Source: Diplonema japonicum
Lineage: Eukaryota; Euglenozoa; Diplonemea; Diplonemida; Diplonemidae
DNA: 64,000 nucleotides
Direction of reading: 5' to 3'
Assembly (NCBI GenBank): GCA_964019335.1
Contig: OZ025694.1
Span: 186,001-250,000 of the forward strand
Shown: positions 22,112-33,543 of the stretch, one piece after another
Position numbering within the stretch: position 1 is the stretch's first letter
Layout of the letters: each line of letters begins with the position of its first letter
The notes under the pieces: generated by a model
Told to the model about the DNA's origin: nothing
Database searches by the model: none
What the model saw: the letters and a program-made list of their open reading frames with translations, nothing else
Translations under genes and position numbers: made by a program

Positions 22112-23855
22112 AATGATAAAAAAAAAAAATAAAAAAAAAAAAAAAATCAGAGTCATTAATTATGGACAGCTTCAAAGAACAGCCGATGATGAGCAGTTGA
22201 GAATGGGGGGGTGGGGGGGTCTTAAGAATTTGTTTTTTTTTTTGTGTATTGTATTTAGGGGGGGGGCAAGAAAGGTTCGACGGGAAAGGGCCTCGGGGCA
22301 GGACACTTTTTTTTTTCTTCCCCCCCCCTTCTTCTTCTATACTTTGTTTTGGGGGTGGCGAATATACAGACATCGAGTCACCCCGAGGGAGGGAAAGAAA
22401 AAAAAAAAAAAAAAAAAAAAAAAACTTTCCACAACGGGGTGAAGGAGGGGAGGTAGGGGCGCAAACGGGGAAAAGAAAAAAAAAAAAAAAAAGAAAGAAA
22501 CAGAACCGAGGAGGGTGTTGTAATCGGAAGTTGGATCGGAAATCACATAATAAAAGTTTTTTTTTTTGGAGGGGGACGGGTCGGGCTATAATCAACTGTA
22601 TTGTTAGCCATGAAAAAAAAAAAGGAAAGGGGGGTGAGGGAGAAAAGATTCTGCCAAGCCACAAAGTTCAGGGAGAAGGAAATCATCAAAAAAAAAGAGT
22701 TCTTTTTTAAATGCATCGAGAGCACAGACCCATTTTTTATGTCCTTTATCCCAGATCCCGCGAACAATATTTTTTTTCTTCTTCTTTCACTCTCTCTTAT
22801 TCTCTCACTCTCAGCTGTTTACCTTAAATACTGAAACGGTACTGAGCTTGGAATGTCACAGTCTGGGTAGGTGCAGCTGTGTTTTTTTCTTTTTTTTTTC
22901 TTTTTATTCTGTATTTGTAATTACTTTTGGAAACAGGGAGAAATTCTTTTTTTTTTTTTGCATGAACGAATAGGGCAACGTGTGTGTCGGGCTTCTAAAC
23001 TCCTCCCAGGCTTTCTACCAGGTACGCACAAAGCAAGCGGCCAGTTCCCCTTTGCATCGGAAAAAGAAAAAGAAAAATAAAGAACAAAAAAGAAAAAAAA
23101 TGCACCACTATCCCACTCTATTTCTCCTGTTACCCCAGAAATAGTTACAAATACGCCCCTTTCGTTCTATCCCTCTTTTCTTATGTTTCTTTCAAAAAAA
23201 AAAAAAAATCGGATTTTTTTTTTTTTGTTTTTTGTTTTTTTTCGTTTTTGTTTTAATGGGAGTGGCGGGGGGAAAAGCTTTTCCATTCAAAATCACTCAA
23301 ATAATAAAATAATAATAATAATAAAAGGAAAAATGTGCTGGGGGGGGGGGGGGGGGGACTTTTCTTGAAGGAGACCATTGGAAAAAACTTTTATTTTTGG
23401 ACACCCCAAGCATCAGTAGTTGGTCCCATCTAATCGTCATCTAGTCAACTTGCTGCCGTGCAGTTCTTGTGATCCCCCCCTCCCCCCCTTCTGTTATATA
23501 TAGCATGGGCACCTACTTTTCAGTGGCATTTAAAGGGGAAGTAAAGCACCTGTTTTTCCGCTTTTATTTAAGTACTGGAATGGCCTCAGAAGCGGGGTTT
23601 ACCCACTCCCTTTCCTCCCCCCCCTGAAAAAAAAGAATTGGTTTTTTTGATGAAAGGTGGGGGGGTTACGAAAAAAAAAAAAGATATATATACATGCCAA
23701 AAAAAGAAGAAGAAAAAAAAAAAAAAAGGCACTATTCCTCCACCCATCCTCTCCCCATCTAATTTTTTTCTTTTTTTTTTTTTGCGTCTTACTTTTTGGT
23801 CTTTCGGGGGGGGGCAAAAAAAAAAGGAGGAACAAGGGAGAGGGGGGAGGAAGAC
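22112..23855. other. Gene-free spacer of 1.7 kb
   Basis: Runs of A, T, G and C up to 28 bases, and an ATA/ATAA microsatellite near 23303-23324. Frames in both strands translate to Lys, Phe, Pro or Gly runs. No gene, RNA or mobile element is recognised. Confidence 0.6.
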
Positions 23856-24860
23856 ATGCTAGCGCCGTCTACACTTCGGGTCAAGCGTGAAAATTCTGAG
23901 GAAACGGAACTGGATTTCAATCTGCTCGATGGGAAGCAAATGGCGGTTCCGCTGACCCCAGCAAGCGTGTGTGGCGACGATCCGCTGGATTTCAGGTTGC
24001 CCGACACAAGAATGCAGAAGGAGAAGACGGAAACAGAACAACCCCTTCTGAAGGTCAAAAAGGAAAAACAACAAAAAAGAAGAAGGTCCTCCAGCAGCGA
24101 AAAACCGGTGCGGGTAAAAAAAGAAAGAAGACGAAGGAGATCCTCCAGCAGCGGCAACGAGAAAATGGTGAAGGTAAAAAAAGAAAAAAGAAGGCGGCAG
24201 CGGTCAAGCAGCGACGACAACAAAAAACAAAACCTTCGAGACAGACGCCCATTCACCGAAAAAAGGGAAAGAGACACACTACGAGGCCCCCCCCCTTCAT
24301 CTATCTCAAGAGGCCCGAGGAAGCCCCCAGAATCTATGCAATACAAAGTGTGCCGTCTGCACTTAGATATGTTAAGAACATTGGGCGACAGGGAAGAATC
24401 GAGAAATGTGTATCGAGAAGTCTTGAAACTACTCGGAAACATAAGCCCGAGCTTTAAGTCGGAGATAATTGTGCTTCTTAAGCTTGCTGAAACAATTGTC
24501 TCACGGCATGGGGTGATGGGGCTGTCCAACTGGACGGACTCGTCCATCGGAAGTCTTCAGACTGCCTTCTCCGAGCGAGACCGTGAAGACGGGGCATCGC
24601 TCTGCAGCTCTTCCCTCCAGTTCATCACCAGCTCAGCTCATAAACCCTGTACCAATTGCGGTGAAATGGGCCATGTCCGGGCAGCATGTCATGTGCAACG
24701 TATGGAGGTCGATACTGGCCGGCCGCTACCTCCCGACACCCTCCGTGCCTGTCGAACTACTATAAACTGCTACCTTTGCGGCGAAGACGGGCATGTACAG
24801 TCCCGCTGCCCGAACAAACGAGGTCGGCCTGCCCGGGGCGGAATGGATTTAGATACTTGA
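23856..24860 (+). CDS. Basic/Ser-rich protein with two CCHC zinc knuckles
   Basis: 334 residues from the first ATG (23856); the upstream open frame has no ATG. Residues ~60-140 hold three repeats of the type VKKEKRRR...RSSS, resembling SR-type low-complexity domains; VKRE and VKKE also fit the SUMO acceptor consensus. A helical segment (~170-240) is of unknown family. Two zinc knuckles follow, CTNCGEMGHVRAAC (~265) and CYLCGEDGHVQSRC (~305), both C-x2-C-x4-H-x4-C, then a short RG-containing end. Such knuckles bind single-stranded RNA or DNA, so a nuclear RNA-processing role is likely. A retroelement gag origin was considered, but no capsid or polymerase is adjacent. Confidence 0.85.
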   Translation: MLAPSTLRVKRENSEETELDFNLLDGKQMAVPLTPASVCGDDPLDFRLPDTRMQKEKTETEQPLLKVKKEKQQKRRRSSSSEKPVRVKKERRRRRSSSSGNEKMVKVKKEKRRRQRSSSDDNKKQNLRDRRPFTEKRERDTLRGPPPSSISRGPRKPPESMQYKVCRLHLDMLRTLGDREESRNVYREVLKLLGNISPSFKSEIIVLLKLAETIVSRHGVMGLSNWTDSSIGSLQTAFSERDREDGASLCSSSLQFITSSAHKPCTNCGEMGHVRAACHVQRMEVDTGRPLPPDTLRACRTTINCYLCGEDGHVQSRCPNKRGRPARGGMDLDT

Positions 24861-25344
24861 AATTGAAGAATGAAAGAAAGAAAACTACTGTAAAAAAAAA
24901 CCAAGAAATCAGATCACCGGACGGTGGTGACACCACCTGAGCCGGGGGGTCAGCGAACAGGACTTGCATCACCGTTCGTCATCAACCCCTCAGCAAGAAC
25001 TATCCTTACATGTTGCAGGGGGACGCAGGGGAAAGGTGTCTGGCTGGATGTACCGTTGTAGCATAGGCCGGAACACCGAGGGGGGGAAAAAAAAGAAGGG
25101 GCATAAAAATATTTCACCCGAAGAAAAAAAAATTCACTCCCTAAAAATTACCCCCCCCCCGGGGAATCACTATTTCTTCGGGTGAAAATGTTTTCTTTGG
25201 TTTACAGCATTTCTTTTTTTTTTTCTCTTTTTTAAAACCTGTGTGGGTTTTGGTCATAGTGAGTGAACTTTCATTCTTTTTTTTCATTCTCTTAACGAAC
25301 AACCACATAACCAGACGGTGGAGGGGAGGGGGGAGGGGGTAAAC
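24861..25344. other. Spacer with a 15-bp inverted repeat
   Basis: No gene is supported. A perfect 15-bp inverted repeat (TTTCACCCGAAGAAA at 25112-25126 and its complement at 25173-25187) encloses 46 bases. GGTGGTGACACCACC near 24922 is another small hairpin. Confidence 0.7.
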
Positions 25345-28300
25345 ATGTCCCGAACCGCAATACAGCTCCTCTCCAGCGGGGTCCATCAAGCAGAAGAAAC
25401 CGGACAAGTCATCATCGCTGGCATCAGCGAGGCCGTCGAACAGCTAGGCGAGATCCGGACAAGAAACTATGGTGAGCAGCTCGAGACGTACTTCGATTCC
25501 GTGGCCGAGAGCGACCAGGTAGTGGTGATGTGCAACACGGGAACTCACCCCGACCCTCTGCTCCGAAGGCTTGGAGTGATAGAGGGCCGAGGCTTTTACA
25601 GGGGGATGGAGGTGTACTTCCACCCTACTAAAGGCTGCTGGGTCACAAAGTACGACAACAAGAAAGTCGAACACCTAGTCCGAGGAGAAGTGAGCGTGAA
25701 GTTTCGAACAGACAGGATACCAAAAGGTGTTCTTCACGTATGTGGGTCGCTGCTTGACGCTGACGACACAGACTCCGACAGGAAGGGCAAAGCGAGCCAG
25801 CTTGTTCGGCGCATCAAGGAAACCAAAGCACGTGTCACTAACACCGAGGAAGGCCTTCCCTCTAAACCTGAACTTGAAGGCGATGATGAATACTACCGGC
25901 AGCTCTCGTCTCCTGAACACCAAGTCATCTTCAAACAATATCTCTCATCCGGTGTAGTCGAGGCCGCAAAGCGATCTGAGTCCTGCATCATCACACACGG
26001 GACAGGGCACATCGCGTCCTGTCTCTCAGAAAGCGTCGATGTAACCCAGAACAAAGGCGTCGGCGGCGGGTACCCCACGACGGGCATCCGCTCCGACAAG
26101 ACCCTCCTGATCGGCGTGACAAGGTACGGACCGACATTCACCAAAGAAATCCTTGATAAGAAATTCACACACCACATCGTCGTGGATAGGGACACACGGC
26201 CTGTAAGAGAATCCCCCCACGAAATTCCTTTCATCACGTCGCCAGTAGACGAGATGCGAGGAAAGGAAAAGGACGAGGCTCAGAGGCGGACCACGGAAAC
26301 CATCAATAAAGAAATGGGTATACACACCTACAGCACCTACCTCAAGAAGACACCAACCTGCCGCGGGTTCAGATGTCGGCATGTGGATCTCAACTATAAA
26401 CCGATTGTTCACGACGGGAGGCGGGCGAAGCACTGCCGCATCGACAGCGTCCACAACGTGACCCAGAACGAGGCAACCTCCGAGAAGGAGACCACGGAGG
26501 AGCGCACAGCACGGTTTCAACAGGAAAACCAAAGATTTGTCGACCGTGTCGGCGCAGACCTTTGGACTAACGTGTGCATGCGTGTCTGCGAGTGCGGGCA
26601 CCCTTTGGAGCCCTTTGAGGTTGCACAGTGCATATGCGGAATGTACGACTTCGAACACGTGTCGCGAGAAGCCAAACGGATCCGATACCACAATCTTAAA
26701 AAGCACTTCGACGACTCTCAAGCTCCCAACAAGGATGCCATCATCACCTATCTAGCGTTCATGCAGCACCCTGTGTCAAGGGAGCCGTCTTTGCGGGAAT
26801 CGCACCGGTTCGTCGACGGGGTGCTCGCGACCCTCGCGCGTGGCTTTGCATCGGAAACCGATTTGGCGCGGAACACTCTTTCGGCCCCGCCGAACAGGCC
26901 CGCTGTCCCTGTCGTGACTATCCTCTTCGGGGGTGATTTTCATGTTGATAAGCTTTTAATCGCACGCCACGTGCAAAAACGCTGGCCTATTGTCGTGGTT
27001 GAGGGGAGCGGCGGCTACGCGGATATGCTGTGCAGTGTCGTCGCAAAGGTCAGGGAGATCGCGGCATCGCAGACCCATGGCGACCCCAACAAGAAGGTCG
27101 CTGTTAAAAAGGGCAAAGCTGTTATATCCGAGGCGGGCATTGATGAGTACCGCCGCTTTCTCACCACCATCGACAGCCTCACCGCAGAGATCATCATCAA
27201 CGGCCGACTCACCATCATACACAAGGGAACAAAAACCTCAGAGTTCTCCCGCAAGCTCGAGATCACGCTCTCTGGAAACGAGACGCTCGAAAAAACCTGG
27301 CTTCTGTACTCACAATGGCTCACAAACGCCGATATCCAACGAGCCAGGTATTTCACCTTTCGTTGGATCATCAACGTGCTCTCGCTGCTCACCACGGCGC
27401 TCAGCGTGGTGCAGTCATTCCTCCTTCTCATCCAATTCAGCGAACCCCTTGCACTGCCCACGGAAGGTTCGTTCGTCTCAATCTTACAAACCTCAATAGT
27501 GTGGGTCGTCATTGTCCTGCCCATCGTCATCTCGTTCATCCAAGCCGTGTCCGTGAAGGATCAAGCGGGGACGAAGTCTGTTCTGCTCGGCAACGCAAGC
27601 GAAAAGCTTTTATCGGAGATTTACATGTACAGGACGAACACGGTGGCGTATAGTACAACGGAGCTTCAGAGGCAGTTGGAAAGGCTGAGCAACGGGCCTC
27701 TAGACGAGGCGGACAAGGCGTACTCTACTCGGGAGGAATTGTTGCAAATGAGATGCACGGAGCTGACGAACGGCCTGTCGCAAAGTGAAGTGGCAGGAGC
27801 AACACTGAAACCGTACACAGGACCATTGCCCCCCAGGGTTATCCGTAGAGCTGGTGATGACGGGCTCAGCGATTTGTCGCCCGACAAGTACATCAAAGTA
27901 CGGCTGGAAGCTCGGACAAAGATGCTCGAGGCTAAGACGCGAATCGACGGCGCCACCATTGTCACGGCGAACTTCTTTATCAACACAGCAAACGCAGCAG
28001 GTACCTTTTGCGCCGCGCTTGCAGCATACGGATTTGGCTTCATGCAGCCTTGGGTTGCCTTCACCACGGCACTTGCTGTCTCCATAACAATGTGGGTCGA
28101 CAACACGCAGGTCGAAACCCTGCAAAAAAAGCTGAACATAAGCATCAACAACCTCCATATTGTAAACAGTTGGTGGGTGTCATTGGGGCCCAGCGCGGAC
28201 ACAAAAAAAAACAGGGACAGGCTTGTCGTTGACACAGAAACGTGCATCCTTGACGAGGCTCTGCGATGGAACCCAACACACGCAAAACACAGAAAGAACG

Positions 28301-31300
28301 GAGATGAAGTGCAGAAAAGACCGGATCCCAAATCGAACGAAGCCACGGAAGGCGACAAGCTGGGAGAGATGAGCACCTTACATGGAGTGGAGCTTCAAGG
28401 ATTCACGATAAAGGGAATGCTCGACGCTGTGAAAAATCCAACATCGCACTCATCGCAACCGGTCAAGCAAGCTCTGTTAAAACTGGCAGATCTCGGGTTG
28501 GCCCCGGGAGATTCATCACCCCGAAATGTTCGGGACCCCCTTGAGTACATCCAAGAGTCACCACGTGTAATAAGGAATTCAGAAGAAGACCAGTTGCGAG
28601 CGCTTAAAACACCTTGCATCGGAGCGACGTCCTCTGTGGAAAAAGAAGTACTTACGGTTCTCCACCAACCCGATGCTCGGAATAAATTTCTCGACGGGCT
28701 GCTCGAAGGCGTGAAACAAAGGTCCCTAAGCAGGATTTGCATCATGGCTGAAATTGCGAAGCTGCCTTCCCTTTACGAGCTGACGTCTGTCTATGTGACG
28801 CGCAAGCTTTTGGAAGTGGTGAAGATAAGCTGCCTCGAAGCACTTTCCACATATTTCACAACCGGGATCCAAGGGTTCAACCATCAAGATTTCTACCCCG
28901 AAGTGAATTGTTGTACTTCTGACGAGATTGTGTTTATGGAAACGTTTATCTCGGAGATGCACAGCCTGACCCGGACGGAGGGAGTCATGCAGATTAGTCC
29001 GAAGGCGTTGGTCAATATCATCAAAGACAAAGAGGTTAAGGAGAAATTCAGATCGTGGCGGATCGCGGTGAGGAATGCCATGCGAGATTCCGCGGATCGA
29101 CTGTGGACACCGAATCCCTTGCAGCCCGACAAAAACCAGCAAACAGCACAGCTTCTCGACACTACGCTGAAGATCATCGCTCGGCTTGACGTGAATGAGT
29201 TGCTGGACTTACCAAACATCCGCGTCTCGTTATGGGGCAAACTTCCTGATCTTCTTCGACTCTCTACGACCAATAAGCTGATGCTGTTGTCAAAAGAGCA
29301 GCTCATCGCATGCTTCCCGGAAGCTATGAACAAAAGCCTTCAAAAAAAATCGCACCTTCAAATCCAAAAGTACATTGAAATCCTCTCGCTGGGCACCTCT
29401 TCCTCCCGCACTTTCTCTTACGAACACGAGAAGTACGACGCTTTGCTTAGGAACTCCGATGGGAAAAAGATCTTCCACCCGACAGAGGGGAACCAAGAGC
29501 TTCGAGAACGGCTATTAATCGCCGTATCAGAGCTAGACCAGCTGATCATAAACCGTTCGTCAAAAGGCTTGCTTTTAAAGAAGCTCAGAGTACATGACGT
29601 GTTCAACGAAGGGTGCGGGGAACTACTCCTCAATGTTCGCGAACAAGACCTCAAATTTCTAATGTCTGTGATACAATCACGCATCAGCAACACCTACTCT
29701 TCAAGGCTCATGGACAAGGTAGCGGACGAGGTACTCTCCTTCGATGTGAGATCGACGATCACTTACTACAACGCTGAGAAGCTCATCACACACATCACGG
29801 AATTTTGGGAATACGAGTCTGTCAGCGAATTGTCAAAAATGGAGATCTTAAGGATGTTCGGGGCAAGGTCTTTGGTGGAAAGCTTGGAGCACCTCTCCAA
29901 AGCGCAGCTTGTCGACTTGGTCCAGACGGTCTTAAGCGCCACGAACCGTTCATTCCCCATTCACATGCAAATGCATCTTCGAACACAGCTTTCTGAAGTA
30001 TTCTCAAACCCGAAATTGAAAGCGGCTTTCGAGGTGTGGTCCCCTGAGTTCTTCGAGACGCTGTCGCACAAGGTGTCCTCGGTGAGCATCGATTCCCTGA
30101 TCGCCTCTTCAGGAACTTCAATGGATGTAGTAGCTAGGGTGTCGAGCTCGGTGACAGTAGTTACAGGGTTCAAATCATTGATCGACAGCTGCGTGGTGGC
30201 GGGGTACCCAGACGCAACAACTAAAGCGTTGCTCATCCAGATTCTAAGCGCGATAAAGGAGTTCAGCGGGGAACAATTGTTATCCATCGCATTTGAAAAC
30301 GCGGTCATCTTCCTGAGATCGAGGAAGGAACGCCTTCCCGAGGGGGAGAAGCTGCTCCAAATATTCGAAGATTCCGAAAAGAGGGTCGTCGCGACAGAAC
30401 TGCTGCTCACCCTTCCAAGCCTGGAGGTCCACGAGCTTGTCATCAAGGGGGAGAAGCTTGTCGATTTGATGCATGCTGATCCGAACAACGAAACACAGCA
30501 GTCTGTCCTCGCGAAGATGAAAGAAGTTCAAAACAGTGATCTCGCATTGTATGGGTTGCTCTTAGAGTTGACTGTGGAGGCGTCCATTCGATTCTTCCAC
30601 GCCATCTCCGACAGGTGTATAACATTCGATCTCCGTGACCTTGTGACAGGCACGACGCAAAGGCAAGGGGTGGTCGCGCTGCTTGCTGAGCTGTACTTAT
30701 CGAATGGTGCGGAACTGTTTGAAGCAAGGCTGACACCGGCTCACGGGACGCAGAAGATTTACGACAGGACAAACGCTTGGTTGGGAAGGCATCCGAATGA
30801 AGCTGTAGAGGCCTATCCCCCGGGAGCTTGGAAACAAAGTTTCATCGACGAGGCCACCGAACTCCGCGAAGGGTACTACTATTGCCTCTGCGATGATCTT
30901 CGGGTTCTGACGGAGCTGCAGCTGAAGATAGTCTGTGAAGAATTTCATCTTATCATGACCGACACTGTTTCCGGACGTTTCTTCGCTAAGTACATTGAAC
31001 ACTCTGGACGGGCACGTGACTGGGCTATATGGAATAGTTCTACAGACGCGCTTCGCCAGAAGTCTCGAACTGACCCTGAGCTTGTTCGGACCATCTTTGA
31101 CAACTTCGACTCGAAGCTATTCGCCAGCAAGGAAGAAACGCTTAAAGATCACCTGCTGATCCCAGTGCTCGATCGGGAGTGTGACAGAGACTATATTTCA
31201 GCACTCACAGAAGACGAACTTCGAGACAAGGTATGAAGAGGGGGAAGGGGGAAAAAAAAAAGGGAAGGAAAAAAAAAAAAAGGTATTCCCTTACATCGGT

Positions 31301-31429
31301 CCCTCATACGGTCCCACCACCAAGATGACATTTATTGACTTGTCTCACAAGCTTACCAGAGATGCTTGGGGAAAGCTGCGCAAAGCACACGCTTCGATGT
31401 TTGCTTTTAAAGGAACGGTGCGGCAGTAA
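25345..31429 (+). CDS. Giant SLOG (TRPM-type LSDAT) plus double SLATT-like membrane protein
   Basis: Predicted nucleotide-sensing membrane protein of ~1996 residues. ATG 25345 is the first in frame. Residues ~213-290 (CIITHGTGHIASCL, LLIGVTRYGP) and ~525-570 (VPVVTILFGGDF, VVVEGSGGYADML) match the two halves of the TRPM N-terminal LSDAT/SLOG domain. Between them is a Cys/His-rich insert (~335-435, with CRGFRCRH and VCECGHP...CICG), probably zinc-binding. Two SLATT-like units follow: TMs at ~672-695 and ~717-740 then KLLSEIYMYRTNT, and TMs at ~868-890 and ~893-916 then the ETCILDEALRWNP region. The last ~1000 residues are helical and Leu-rich, with no known family. The contiguous frame stops at 31236, but a GT-AG intron (31231-31324) would add 34 residues ending at 31429. 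In prokaryotes SLOG-SLATT pairs are predicted nucleotide-triggered effectors. Domain calls are by motif only. Confidence 0.85.
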
Positions 31430-31666
31430 GCCTTTAAAAAAAAAGGGGGGGGGAGAAAAAAAAAGAGAGGAAAAAAAAAAACTGCGTTGTTCTTTCTTTT
31501 TTGCCCCCTTTTGTCCCCCCCCCCCCACCCCCAACATTAGTTGTCATTGAAAAAATGACTTTTGTTCCTGTCGTTATGGTTTGTTGTCTTCTCCCTTTTT
31601 TTTTTTAAAAAAAAAAATATTTTTCTTTTTCTTCCATCGCGCAACACAACACCAGGGGGGGGAGAA

Positions 31667-33248
31667 ATGGACCCGTCAAGCGAAGAAGCCGTGGGCATGC
31701 CCTCAGAGTCCCAAGCAGTGGAGGACATGGCGGAAAACACTTTCGCCATCGAAGAAGCATCAAAATCCCAAGCAGTTGAGGATATAGCAAAGGAAATGAG
31801 CGGGATCATTCCGTCCAATTCACAGGTTTACGACGGCTCCATGGGAGATCTAGGGGCCTCCGCGTACGACGACGAGGAAGGAGAAGGGGGGCCGGACGAA
31901 CAGATTACCTTTGAGGACCTTTTCGGAAGCGAATTCGACGAGACACAGTTTGCCGAAAAGGTACGTTTTTTTTTTTTTTTTTTTTTTTCCCAAGAAGATT
32001 TCAATACCCCCCCCCCCCCCCCCTCCTCCCTCCTCCCCCAGGACGTTAGGGTATCGGACCTAAAAAAACTGGACAATGAAACGAAGAACACCGTTTCACG
32101 TTTAGAGGAGGAGAACCATGTTAAAGATGAGCTTCTCGCCGCATTCGGCGATACTCAAGAGACGCAAAATCTTTTAAACCTCACGGAGGACGTTCCCATA
32201 ACAGACATGGAAGCCGTCCACGCTGTCAATGTTTTGAGCGCACCTGACGGGATAAAACTAAACCCGCACGCGTCCCGTAACAAATTCTTCCCCACCGCCG
32301 CCACCTGCTTCGGGAACATGCCTGTTCTTGATAATTTTCAATGTCTGCACCTCCCGTTGTCGGATAGGAAAATATCAACCACGGAGGCGATGAGTGTTCC
32401 AAACGATCGGAAACCTATTCAAGCAGGTCTTCAAGGTGCTGGTCAAACCTACCCTGGTGCGTTGTACAGCCCGCAGAATGTCATTAGATGGAGGAAGAAG
32501 CGAGGTGTTCAACAGAGCAACGCACGGTTGATGGAGTACGACAACGGCGATAGGATCCTCAGGGTGGGGACGGACTATTTCGTTGTAGAGTCCGCTGATG
32601 CTGCGCAGGAGAACCTTCATTTAATGGGCGTGCACGGGCCTGTTCTTATGCAGTATGTTAAGCTACGCAAACGGTGGAGAATTCGTCCCTTGCGTGTCGT
32701 CAACGGTGTGAAAAACTCAACCCTTGACGAGAAGCTCAGGAAGGAACGTGAAAACACCATGCCCACAGCTCCTGTTAAAGAGTATGATGGAAAAAGAAAA
32801 GAAAGAAGCGTCACTACAGGGTCAAGCCTTACATTACTCCGAGGGATGTCGACCGCAAGGAGGAGCGGTTTGAGGCCTTGTACACCGAGTTCGAATCCGA
32901 TGCCAAGGGGCAGGCTGATGTGGAGGCTGAAAATGTTGATGTTGACGTTGATGATGACGATATTATTGTATTTCTTTTTGAGGGGGGAAAAAAAAAAAAA
33001 AAAAAAACGAAAAATATTTTTTAAATTCTTTATGTATATGTATAATATTATAGTATAAAATAATCTTTTTGAAAAGATAAAATATTTGTAACAAACAAAA
33101 AAAAAAAAAAAAAAAAAATTAGGAAATTCGATCTGTTGCTGCAGCGTCCGATGCCGGTTCAGAGGGTGGGAAACGCGCGCTCGCAATTCAGGCGGGGGAG
33201 GACGAAATGGAGGTCACTCGAGAGGTTAAAAAACGGAAAACGCAGTGA
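31667..33248 (+). CDS. LEO1: LEO1, Paf1 transcription-elongation complex subunit
   Basis: Nuclear RNA polymerase II elongation factor. The N-terminus is acidic and Ser-rich, as in LEO1. The core has the family landmarks: a LP-LS-type segment (LPLSDRKIST), IRWRKKRG, QSNARLMEYDNGDRILRVG and DYFVVES. Intron 1 is 31961-32041 (T- and C-tracts, ends in CAG). After residue ~360 the frame shifts by one base within an A/G-rich stretch near 32795-32812. The shifted frame gives a credible LEO1-like charged tail (RDVDRKEERFEALYTEFES, then acidic). A second intron, 32968-33122, would join it to a final exon ending in a KKRKTQ nuclear-signal-like tail at 33248. The frame break may be an assembly indel or mutation. 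The core identification is firm; the 3' structure is inference. Confidence 0.85.
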
Positions 33249-33543
33249 AAAAAAAAAAAAAAAAAAAGAAAAAGTGTTAAAAAAAAGAAAAATGAAGTGT
33301 TTTTTTTTTTTTTTTTTTTTTTTTGGTCAAAAGAAAAAAGAATTTCTTTTTCCTCTGATGTTGTTTTTTCTTACTACCCCCCCCCCCCCCCCCCCCGGTT
33401 TCTAAAAAGAATTTTTTTCCTAGGCAAAAGGGCTACAAATGATGGCAAAAAACTAGGGGGGGGGAAAAACGCAAAAAAAAAGGATTTTTTTTGGTCTCAA
33501 AAAGAAAATACACCCCCCCCCAAAAAAAAGAGAATCCAGAGAA
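33249..33543. other. Spacer of homopolymer tracts
   Basis: A18, T24 and C18 class runs separate LEO1 from the next gene. Nothing else is seen. Confidence 0.6.

Noticed and set aside
22071-22710. Overlapping 150-200-codon frames on both strands
   Set aside because: They translate almost entirely to Lys, Phe, Pro and Gly runs generated by homopolymers; no domain-like sequence.
24964-25185. 73-codon frame upstream of the SLOG-SLATT gene
   Set aside because: Begins at TTG, no ATG, and runs into homopolymers and a hairpin; unlikely to be coding.
31562-31666. N-terminal extension of LEO1 (MFLSLWFVVFSLFFFKKK)
   Set aside because: Derived from a T/A-rich spacer; the ATG at 31667 after a CACCAG site gives the typical acidic LEO1 start.
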